The notes under the pieces were generated by a model, which saw nothing but the letters and a program-made list of their open reading frames with translations, was not told where the DNA came from and made no database searches. From positions 1-64,000 of the forward strand of contig NZ_JTEO01000005.1 of NCBI RefSeq assembly GCF_024500045.1: a stretch of DNA of 64,000 nucleotides. The letters run 5' to 3'. This stretch comes from Methanolobus chelungpuianus (lineage in GTDB: Archaea > Halobacteriota > Methanosarcinia > Methanosarcinales > Methanosarcinaceae). Below, piece by piece: positions 17,349 through 24,981 of the stretch. A program made the position numbers and the translations under genes. How positions within the stretch are numbered: position 1 is the first letter of the stretch; each line of letters starts with the position of its first letter.

Positions 17349-18701
17349 ATGAGAATAGCTATGTTATCTCCGATTGCATGGACCACACCACCTAAAAAAT
17401 ATGGTCCGTGGGAATATATTGTGTCTCTGCTAACGGAGAATCTGGTAAAGAAAGGTATAGATGTAACCCTGTTCGCAACCGGGGATTCAAGTACTGCAGG
17501 AAAGTTAGTTTCTGTTTATCCCAGACCTTACGAAGAAGATAAGGAAATGAATGTGAAAGTCTATGAGAGCCTTCACATATCAGAGGTTTTCGAGAGGTCC
17601 GATGAGTTCGATATAATCCATAATCACTTCGACTTCCTGCCACTCACATACAGCGGGCTTGTGGACACGCCGGTGGTCACGACCATACATGGCTTCTCCT
17701 CAAGGTCCATCCTGCCGGTCTATAAAAAATACAATAAGAAGACTTTCTACGTGTCCATCAGTGATTCCCACAGGTGTCCTGAACTGGATTACATTGCCAC
17801 GGTACTTCATGGCATCGAGGTGGAGAACTTCCCCTTCAACGAGAATCCGCAGGACTACATCCTCTTTTTGTCACGTCTTGATAAGTTCAAGGGCATAAAG
17901 GATGCAATAGAGATAGCAAAGAAAGCCGGGATGAAATTAAGGATAGCGGGCTTCATACCTAATATGGAATATTATGAGAAAGAGGTCAAACACCTTATAG
18001 ATAATGAGCAGATCATTTACGAAGGACACATAGACCCGGAATTCAAGAGAGAACTGCTGTCCAATGCCCGCGCCCTTATACATCCGGTAAAGTTCGATGA
18101 GCCTTTCGGACTGGGGATAGTGGAGGCTTTTTCCTGCGGTACGCCTGTGATCGCCTATAACCGGGGCTCAATGCCCGAACTGATAAAGAACGGAGAGACC
18201 GGGTTTGTGGTAAATGGCATTGATGAGGCAGTGGATGCGCTGAAAAAGATAGACACGATATCCCGGAAGAGATGCAGAGAGACAGCTGAGAAAAATTATT
18301 CTGCCAGCAGGATGGCCGACGAGTACATCAAGGTCTACGAAAAGATACTCGAGGTGCGTAAAACCGAAGAGAAGCGGCCCTGGGGTTATTATAAGGTGCT
18401 GTCAGAAGATCCGGGTTTCAAGGTCAAGACAATTACAGTGATGCCAGGCGAAAAAATATCCCTCCAGAGACATTTTCACAGGAGTGAGCACTGGTTCGTG
18501 GTCGAAGGGGAAGGAATAGTTGACGAGGACAAGCAGCGCTTCAAGGTAGAGGACGGGGATTCCGTGGATATCCCTACAAATGCCGTTCACAGGATCATGA
18601 ATACCGGCGATGAGAAGCTCACTTTTGTGGAGATAGCAAAGGGTGACCAGATAGAAGAAGAAGACATCGAGAGGCTTGAGGATGAATATGGAAGGGTGTA
18701 A
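17349..18701 (+). CDS. GT4 glycosyltransferase fused to a phosphomannose-isomerase-type cupin
   Basis: A 450-aa protein starting MRIAMLSPIAWTTPP after a GGGGGAG site. Residues 1-335 are a GT-B transferase with WEYIVSLLTENLVKKG, FLSRLDKFKGIKDAIEIAKKAG and donor-site EPFGLGIVEAFSCGTPVIAYNRGSMPEL. Residues about 345-450 are a cupin as in the C-terminal domain of type II mannose-6-phosphate isomerase/ManC: KRPWGYYKVL, MPGEKISLQRHFHRSEHW, VVEGEGIV, IPTNAVHRIMN. The metal ligands His and Glu are present. Such a fusion suggests isomerisation of fructose-6-P/mannose-6-P next to mannosyl transfer. It is the last gene of the three-gene operon. Confidence 0.88.
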   Translation: MRIAMLSPIAWTTPPKKYGPWEYIVSLLTENLVKKGIDVTLFATGDSSTAGKLVSVYPRPYEEDKEMNVKVYESLHISEVFERSDEFDIIHNHFDFLPLTYSGLVDTPVVTTIHGFSSRSILPVYKKYNKKTFYVSISDSHRCPELDYIATVLHGIEVENFPFNENPQDYILFLSRLDKFKGIKDAIEIAKKAGMKLRIAGFIPNMEYYEKEVKHLIDNEQIIYEGHIDPEFKRELLSNARALIHPVKFDEPFGLGIVEAFSCGTPVIAYNRGSMPELIKNGETGFVVNGIDEAVDALKKIDTISRKRCRETAEKNYSASRMADEYIKVYEKILEVRKTEEKRPWGYYKVLSEDPGFKVKTITVMPGEKISLQRHFHRSEHWFVVEGEGIVDEDKQRFKVEDGDSVDIPTNAVHRIMNTGDEKLTFVEIAKGDQIEEEDIERLEDEYGRV

Positions 18702-18751
18702 TGCAGGCCCGGCTCAGGCCAGTCCTGCACTCCTCTCCTTAGTTAAAGATT

Positions 18752-19075
18752 TCAGACCTCATTGAACTCTATGCTGACCCTTTCATTCTTCCTGGAGAGG
18801 GACTTTGACAGCATTCCTGTTTCCATCCTGCATACATGCAGTACGCCGGAAGGCACAATGCAGATAGGCGTGCACTGGGCTTCCTGTGCCTTTTCCATTA
18901 CATAGTTATCCTTGATGTCCATTGTTTCCATCATGGGTACTTCCATGTGGGACATCTTCTTTATCTTGGCACAGGGGGACTCGATGTCAATGATTATATT
19001 CTTGCCCTCGAGCTTTCCGGTTATCCTGTGAGTGAAGCCGCATATAGATGAATTTACGTTAACTGTTGTTGGCAT
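18752..19075 (-). CDS. conserved-looking protein of unknown function
   Basis: A 107-aa soluble protein, MPTTVNVNSSICGFTHRITG..., with Cys at SSICGF, SPCAKIKK and CTPICIVPSGVLHVCRMETGMLS. The ordered Cys and the compact alternating beta/alpha pattern suggest a small metal- or thiol-dependent enzyme or binding domain. I do not recognise its family. A TATA-like CTTATATATC lies about 30-40 bp upstream, supporting a promoter of its own. Confidence 0.7.
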   Translation of the reverse strand: MPTTVNVNSSICGFTHRITGKLEGKNIIIDIESPCAKIKKMSHMEVPMMETMDIKDNYVMEKAQEAQCTPICIVPSGVLHVCRMETGMLSKSLSRKNERVSIEFNEV

Positions 19076-19220
19076 ATGGTATCTCCTGTTATGTTAATTA
19101 AAAGAGTGCAGTCCTTATATATCAATTGTGAGAGGGCAGCTGTGTCACGGGAACACCTGGCTGCTCCTCCTGGAGACCTCAGGTAACCGCTTGAGCAGCT
19201 GCCTTCGATCCGCATGGAAC

Positions 19221-19571
19221 TTACTTCTCCTCATCCCCTGCACATGAGCAGCAGACATTGCCCTTAAGTATCTCTTTCCAGTCCCCTATGACGTCATGGG
19301 TCCAGCAGTCATCAGCACCTGCTGCCTCCCTCATGGTCAGTGCAAGTATGTAGGTGAGCTCCTTGACTGTTGCGCCTGCTTCCAGTGCCCCTTTGAAGTG
19401 TTTGAGGACGCAGGGCTTTGACCTTGCCTTAATGGAAAGTGCAAAACACAGGAACTGGTATGTCTTCTCATCAACAGGTCTTTTCTCAGCATAGAGCTTG
19501 TCTATCTCATCAAGCTTTTCCGTGAATTCCGGGAAGAACTCTTCAAGCATTTTCATTTGTGATGTCTCCAT
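19221..19571 (-). CDS. carboxymuconolactone decarboxylase/AhpD-like protein
   Basis: A 116-aa all-helical protein with the CMD core: TYQFLCFALSIKARSKPCVLKHFKGALEAGATVKELTYILALTMREAAG. One Cys and a His four residues later (PCVLKH) replace the CxxC of AhpD, a layout common in methanogen members. It ends in NVCCSCAGDEEK. AhpD-like proteins reduce peroxides or act in thiol redox; the actual substrate here is unknown. Confidence 0.85.
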   Translation of the reverse strand: METSQMKMLEEFFPEFTEKLDEIDKLYAEKRPVDEKTYQFLCFALSIKARSKPCVLKHFKGALEAGATVKELTYILALTMREAAGADDCWTHDVIGDWKEILKGNVCCSCAGDEEK

Positions 19572-19723
19572 TACTTGATTTTACTTAACGCCATTAACAG
19601 TACAGTGCTATTTCAGGACAAAAGGGTAAAATGGCACTTCAAAATATGTTGAAGTGCCTTGTATTTAAATCTAATTCCTGTCGGGAAAGTAAGATGTTTC
19701 CGGCTGCAACCGCACGACCAGGA

Positions 19724-20635
19724 TTACACCTGCAGCTTGAAATACTTCCCGAAGACCCGCGGGCTTTTCTCCAGCACCGCAACAGCTGCGCCCAGTAGAA
19801 TAAAGACGCACCCTATTATCGTATTCAGGTAAAGGGGCGTATGAAGTATGGTATAATCAAAGAAGATGCCGCTTACAGGCTCGATAAGTGCGAGGATACT
19901 GCCGGTCTGCGCTTTGATCTGGGATATGCCGCTGACGTAGAGCAGTGCCGCAAGCGCCGTATTGACAGCGCCAAAGAACACAAGCATGCCAATGTTGTCA
20001 ATAAGCACAGGCTGCGATATCCCTGCCCCGAAAGGAAAGAGCAGCACCACCCCGATGAGAGTATACCAGAACAACTGTGCCACACTGCTGTAATCATCCT
20101 TGAGGTAGCGGATGATTATGATCTCACAACCAAAAACGAAACCGGACAGAACACCCGCCGTAACTCCAATGAGATATTCTCCCCCATTGCTGAAACCATC
20201 GGCTGCAGCTCCCAGATCCACAATGAAAAGCAGTCCGGCAAGGGACAATGCCAGCGCCACCAGCCCTTTACGGGTTATGGGCTCTTTCACGGTCAGCGGA
20301 GAGAGCAGGGTAACATACATAGGCGCCGTATAGAGCAGGAGTATCGCAACAGAAAAACTGGTGTACCTGATGCATATGAAATATGTGAGCAAAGTGGCGG
20401 TGTTTATGAGACCAAGCAGCAGAAGGTACTTCTTTTTCCTGCGAGGCATTACCATAGAGAGTTTCCCTGCAGCGATAATGAATACCAGAAGAGTAAGTAC
20501 GCCAAAGAACTGCTTGTAGAAGATGAGCGAAAGGGTGGGAACAGCCTCAAGCCGATCAACAAATAGTCCCAGCATCCCGAATATCACCGAGCCTGATATC
20601 AGCTCGATGTAAGCTTTTTTGGGCGCAGTGCTCAT
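19724..20635 (-). CDS. EamA/DMT-superfamily transporter
   Basis: A 303-aa protein with about ten membrane helices arranged as two EamA repeats (residues about 8-140 and 150-290). Typical blocks are FYKQFFGVLTLLVFI, YFICIRYTSFSVAILLLYTAPMYVTLLSP and GISQIKAQTGSILALIEPVSGIFFDY. It carries small metabolites such as amino acids, and the substrate is not predictable. It stands alone on the minus strand. Confidence 0.9.
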   Translation of the reverse strand: MSTAPKKAYIELISGSVIFGMLGLFVDRLEAVPTLSLIFYKQFFGVLTLLVFIIAAGKLSMVMPRRKKKYLLLLGLINTATLLTYFICIRYTSFSVAILLLYTAPMYVTLLSPLTVKEPITRKGLVALALSLAGLLFIVDLGAAADGFSNGGEYLIGVTAGVLSGFVFGCEIIIIRYLKDDYSSVAQLFWYTLIGVVLLFPFGAGISQPVLIDNIGMLVFFGAVNTALAALLYVSGISQIKAQTGSILALIEPVSGIFFDYTILHTPLYLNTIIGCVFILLGAAVAVLEKSPRVFGKYFKLQV

Positions 20636-20699
20636 GTGGCGCAGAATGGCGGATACGGATAAATATGTTTGGAATGGCCGGCTTGAGGCAACCTTCGTC

Positions 20700-21761
20700 T
20701 CATGTCAGCAGATAGAACGTGGATGGCAGGGTTTCCATCCAGCCAATATCCTCCATGGCCCTCACATCCCTCTGCCTTACCTGCACCCTGTAACTGCAGG
20801 AATCACTGCCCTGGGAGATATCCTCGAATCCTTCTATCCCTATGGAGTAGACATCACTGAAATATTTAATGGCGACATCCTCTTCACCGGGCCCGGCAGG
20901 GAACCGGGTACTGCTGCCCTCATACCAGTCCACCCACGGGACCTCGTCACACGGCATTGAAGATTCCATTGATACCAAATCTGATAACATTCTCTGGTAC
21001 ATCTCGTCCCATGTCCCGTCCATGACAGCAGATGTGACCTCACCGCCTGCCACTCTTACAACTATGGTATGTGGGGTGACCACCACGGCAGGCCCTTCAC
21101 CGGACCTGTTGCCATAGCCCGCGTGGCTGCTCACGAACTCATAACTGATCTCATGCTGCTCAGGAAAGGAATCCAGCACTACATGATCTGCAAGGGTCAG
21201 GTTGGAACCGTCATAATCATACGTAGGCGCATTGATTATCCACTCCCCGGCTATGGCGCGGGCATCTTCCGGCCCAGTGGACATGGCATATGCCTTCAGG
21301 TCCCTCAGTGCCTGGTCTATCTCACGCAGTTCCCGGGGCATATAGGCCTCGTAGTATGGGTCCACCCTGACGGTCTTATTGAGGCCGTCCTGTATCAGGC
21401 TTATCTCAACAGTGTCTATGTCCGTGACTATGGGCTCTCCCTCCTCAGGCCCATAGCTGCCCTCCATGGAAAGAAAACCATTCTTCCTGAAAAGGTCCAG
21501 CAGACCATTGCGTACACTTTCATTTACAGGCCGGACATACCTGGCTGTAAGCTCCCTGTCCGCCCCGTAATAGCTGAGATTGACAGCAGTCTCATTGACA
21601 ATCAGCTCCCGGACAGCTATTTCCGGCAGTGTGAAGGCACCATAGCTCAGATGCACGATAACCACATCATCGGAAATATCCTGCGCGGCATCGCTCCTCT
21701 CAGTGCATCCTGAACTGAAAAAGGCCAGCATCAGAAGTAAAGCAACTATCATCCCTTTCAT
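20700..21761 (-). CDS. lipoprotein of unknown function
   Basis: A 353-aa protein with a lipoprotein signal MKGMIVALLLMLAFFSSGC, so Cys19 is the probable lipid anchor. The mature part is acidic and beta-rich with an internal duplication-like feel (IAVRELIVNETAVNLSYYG; IVVRVAGGEVTSAVMDGTWDEMYQRML). The block GEVTSAVMDGTW and the regularly spaced Tyr/Asp residues recall small secreted binding domains. No family is recognised. It lies 64 bp upstream of the transporter in the same direction. Confidence 0.75.
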   Translation of the reverse strand: MKGMIVALLLMLAFFSSGCTERSDAAQDISDDVVIVHLSYGAFTLPEIAVRELIVNETAVNLSYYGADRELTARYVRPVNESVRNGLLDLFRKNGFLSMEGSYGPEEGEPIVTDIDTVEISLIQDGLNKTVRVDPYYEAYMPRELREIDQALRDLKAYAMSTGPEDARAIAGEWIINAPTYDYDGSNLTLADHVVLDSFPEQHEISYEFVSSHAGYGNRSGEGPAVVVTPHTIVVRVAGGEVTSAVMDGTWDEMYQRMLSDLVSMESSMPCDEVPWVDWYEGSSTRFPAGPGEEDVAIKYFSDVYSIGIEGFEDISQGSDSCSYRVQVRQRDVRAMEDIGWMETLPSTFYLLT

Positions 21762-21893
21762 AACAACCCCACATTAACCTGAACCTGAGATACTCTGACT
21801 TACAGTTATTTTAAAGTTCTCCGAAAGCGACTCCTGCCCCGCAGAGCCTTTTATATCACCAACTTTATCATGAATTGTACCAATCAACGATCA

Positions 21894-23384
21894 ATGACTG
21901 AAAAGGAGATAATATCCGCACTGAAGTATGTCTCACGCATGAGACCCGAGTTCATGCTGTCCGAGATGCGTAATTATATAAAAAGTGAGGTATCCCTGCA
22001 GGATATCCACAGGGCTGTACAGCCCGTGCTGGCGGACCTCGGACTGGATGCCATCCCTGCGGATGGGGACTACAGGATAGTCAGGGCACCAAAGGGCAAT
22101 ATAGAGCTCACTGCAGCGGAAGTGGAAAAGAACGGGATGTTCTTCCGGTCCCCTGCCGTTTCCAGGAAGCTTGAAAGGATAGTGGAGCAATATATAGAAA
22201 AAAAGACCGGGAAAAGCTGGGACGATCCTGTTATCCTTGAACGCATACGCAAAGCAGTGCTCTCCCAGAAAGCAGACTACTGGAAGGAGGGCAGGTCCCG
22301 GAAAATAACGTATGAAAAGGGCTACGATGTTGTCGGATACCTTGCTTACCAGTTCCCGGTATATTTCGTCCAGTTCCAGCATATCCTGTACGGCATGGCA
22401 AAGGAGGGCCTGCTGAAGACCCGCATGAAGATACTGGACGTTGGAAGCGGGCCCGGCACGGTGCCTCTTGCCATCACCGATCTGTACAACAGGCTGGATG
22501 ACCACAGGGCAACGATCTATTCAGTGGAAATGTTCGACGAGAACATAGAAGCTTACAGGTTCATCGTCCCGCAGTATGCCGGAATAAAATCAAGGATAAG
22601 CGTGGAAGAGCCTATAAAGGCTGATATCGGGAAGCTTGACACTGATCTTCTGCCTGATAAGCTTGACCTGGTGGTGTTCTCCAATGTCCTCAACGAGATC
22701 AGGGGGATGGCTATCGAAGAAAAGGCCGAGCTTGTTAAGAAGATATCCGACAGGCTTGCCCAGGATGGGAATATCATTATCATCGAGCCTGCCGACAAGG
22801 TGAACTCAACTGAAGCAAGGAAACTGGCCCTGGCGCTCAAGGCACGGGGTCTTGGGATATACAGCCCCTGTTCCTTTATCTGGGGTACAGGATGCAATCC
22901 CACGGAATGCTGGAGCTTTGAGCAGCAGCAGGATATCGAGCCCACAAGGCTCATGAGAAAGATGACCGAATGTGAAGAGCCGTACAGGTATCTCAATACC
23001 GACATAAAATACACATATGTCATCCTGCGCAGGGACAGGCTTACGAAGGTAAGGTTCAGGGTGCCCCCTAAAGCCAAGTTCGCGAGATTGTCCAAGCTTG
23101 CGATCCACACAGGCAAGCGCATTAATGTTGTCTGTTCACTGATGTCCGGCGACCTGGGCGACGAGAAGTACAGCCTCTATAAGATCTGCGACGGCACTTC
23201 AGTAAAACAGGTCTATGCCGTTCTTCCGGCAGGCAGTGTGACAGAAGACAACGAACTCCTCAGGAAGGCTGCTTACGGGTCTGTCATCACGATAGAGAAT
23301 GTGCTCGTCAAGTACAACGAAGCCACTGACTCCTATAATCTGCTGGTGGGAAAAGGAACCATGGTAAGTCTTGTTGAAGAATGA
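21894..23384 (+). CDS. Rsm22-like SAM-dependent methyltransferase
   Basis: A 496-aa protein with an N-terminal helical region, a Rossmann methyltransferase core (MKILDVGSGPGTVPLAITDL; VFSNVLNEI; IIIIEPADKV), a Cys pattern after it (YSPCSFIWGTGCNPTECWSFEQ) and a C-terminal OB-like beta domain. The order matches Rsm22/Mettl17-type proteins linked to small-subunit rRNA, which use four Cys for metal. ATG 21894 is chosen because the TATA-like TTTATATC at 21850 would place the transcript start near 21878, past the ATG at 21870. Confidence 0.8.
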   Translation: MTEKEIISALKYVSRMRPEFMLSEMRNYIKSEVSLQDIHRAVQPVLADLGLDAIPADGDYRIVRAPKGNIELTAAEVEKNGMFFRSPAVSRKLERIVEQYIEKKTGKSWDDPVILERIRKAVLSQKADYWKEGRSRKITYEKGYDVVGYLAYQFPVYFVQFQHILYGMAKEGLLKTRMKILDVGSGPGTVPLAITDLYNRLDDHRATIYSVEMFDENIEAYRFIVPQYAGIKSRISVEEPIKADIGKLDTDLLPDKLDLVVFSNVLNEIRGMAIEEKAELVKKISDRLAQDGNIIIIEPADKVNSTEARKLALALKARGLGIYSPCSFIWGTGCNPTECWSFEQQQDIEPTRLMRKMTECEEPYRYLNTDIKYTYVILRRDRLTKVRFRVPPKAKFARLSKLAIHTGKRINVVCSLMSGDLGDEKYSLYKICDGTSVKQVYAVLPAGSVTEDNELLRKAAYGSVITIENVLVKYNEATDSYNLLVGKGTMVSLVEE

Positions 23385-23485
23385 GCGGGCGGGCTGCATG
23401 GCATCAGATATATTAGCGCGACTGTCTGCACATGCCCAAGTATATTTATAAGGCATCGGGATCCAGATTACAGCTGGTGATAAGA

Positions 23486-23850
23486 ATGCCAACTGTTGTA
23501 CACATGGACATACCAACGGATAATGTGGAGCGTGCAAGAAACTTCTATTCCGACCTGTTCGGGTGGGAATTCAGCAAAGCGGGAGACATGGAGTACTATC
23601 TCATCCGGACCCGAGGCCTGAATGGCAAGAGGGCATCGGCGGAGGAATGGGACTCAGAGGAGCGCCTGATCAGAGGATCCTGAACTACATAGGAGTTCCT
23701 TCCATTGATGAGTACATAGAGAAAGTGAAGAGAGCAGGCGGGAAGGTGCTCGCCAGAATGCCGGTTCCGGGAATGGGATACCTTGCTAACTGTGTTGACA
23801 CTGAGAACAACCTGTTTGGCCTGTGGGAAGGGAATGCGAATGCAGAGTGA
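23486..23850 (+). pseudogene. VOC (glyoxalase/bleomycin-resistance) family protein with frameshift
   Basis: The first frame reads MPTVVHMDIPTDNVERARNFYSDLFGWEF and on to NGKR, then runs into a stop. One base over, the sequence continues GIGGGMGLRGAPDQRILNYIGVPSIDEY...GMGYLANCVDTENNLFGLWE to TGA at 23848-23850. Adding a single G to the GGG run at 23631-23633 joins a full 121-aa VOC protein with normal spacing. Either the gene is freshly inactivated or a base was lost in assembly. The ATG follows GGTGAT. The substrate is unknown. Confidence 0.75.
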
Positions 23851-23959
23851 TCGGGATAATACCTTAGAAGATAACTGTATATAGGAGAAGATTTGTCTTA
23901 TCTAGAGCCGGGTGTGCAGCAGTAAGCACATTGGACAGATAATTAAAAACGGTGCCACT

Positions 23960-24724
23960 ATGCTTGAAATTGATCCCACTTCCATTCTAATCCGATATAA
24001 TGTCAAGCTTGAGAAAGAGATGTCTCCCGATGATGTGGCAAGGCAGTTCTTTCCTGAGGATAAGCTGATACGCGCTATTGTGGAGGCTGTTTTTGAAGGG
24101 GATGAGGACGAGGTGCTTGTTACCCTCCAGAACGCCATGGACAACGGCAAGGACGCGCTTAAACTGATAGATGATGCCCTCATGGTAGGCATGGGCATCG
24201 TTTCCAAATTATATGATGACGGCCTGCTTTACCTGCCGGACGTCATGATCGCAGCCCAGGCAATGACAGACGGGATCGAGTACTGTAAGCAGTCTTCCGA
24301 CCGCAGCCACGAGTTCAAGGCAAAGGTCGTCTCCTTTGTTGTGGAAGGGGACGTGCATGATATAGGGAAAAAGATACTGACCGTGTTCCTCAGGTCCAAC
24401 GGTTACGAGGTCATAGATCTTGGAAGCGACGTGCCGGTGGATGAGGTCATAAGCACTGTGATGGAACACAGGCCCATTATGCTTACCGGCACCGCCCTTA
24501 TGACAACCACGATGTATTCATTCAGGGAGATCAGGGAACGGCTCCTTGAGAATGGCATTGATATACCCTTTATATGCGGCGGCGGTGCCGTGACCCAGGA
24601 TTTTGTGACCCGCTATGACATCGGGGTCTATTGTGATGATGCCGCAGTAGTGCCAAAGATAGCCGACCAGGTATTGAACAATGCAAGTATCGAGGAGCTA
24701 AGGGCGCAGTTCCACAGAAGCTGA
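23960..24724 (+). CDS. orphan MtaC-like methanol corrinoid protein
   Basis: A 254-aa corrinoid carrier, the same length as the second copy at 28385. It has an N-terminal helical cap and a B12-binding Rossmann domain with EGDVHDIGKKI, whose His is the lower cobalt ligand. Other blocks shared with MtaC are LIDDALMVGMGIV, VPVDEVI, LTGTALMTTTMYSFREI and ICGGGAVTQDFV. No mtaB is adjacent. Codons are ordinary, unlike the highly biased mtaCB. It may be a spare carrier for the MtaB in trans or a sensor of methyl-corrinoid state for the downstream PAS protein; the second idea is inference. A TATA-like TGTATATAGG lies at about 23876-23885. Confidence 0.88.
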   Translation: MLEIDPTSILIRYNVKLEKEMSPDDVARQFFPEDKLIRAIVEAVFEGDEDEVLVTLQNAMDNGKDALKLIDDALMVGMGIVSKLYDDGLLYLPDVMIAAQAMTDGIEYCKQSSDRSHEFKAKVVSFVVEGDVHDIGKKILTVFLRSNGYEVIDLGSDVPVDEVISTVMEHRPIMLTGTALMTTTMYSFREIRERLLENGIDIPFICGGGAVTQDFVTRYDIGVYCDDAAVVPKIADQVLNNASIEELRAQFHRS

Positions 24725-24776
24725 CCTCAGGAACGATCATGGATAGGTTGCTCACACCCTGAGACATATTCCTCGT

Positions 24777-24793
24777 GTGTAGATTGGATTGAA
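24777..24793 (+). promoter_or_regulatory. 17-bp element shared with the mtaC leader
   Basis: GTGTAGATTGGATTGAA occurs here, between the orphan mtaC and the PAS gene, and again identically at 28319-28335 in the leader of mtaCB. It may be a regulator or RNA-protein site common to the methanol genes, or a relic of an mtaC leader duplication. The AT-rich TATATCTAGTATATAATCTC at 24832-24851 probably is the promoter of the PAS gene. Confidence 0.35.
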
Positions 24794-24981
24794 GGAAGCG
24801 TCCAATGAAGATGTGAGCAATTTATATCTGTATATCTAGTATATAATCTCTCTTTTCAACTAAATATATTTTATTAAGATGAGAAGATGACTGGAGAAAG
24901 GCTAACAAAAAAGGAGACGGTGCCATTACTTCCGGAAACGGCGGATATGCAGCAAAGAACAGAACTACAGGGAACCTGACT

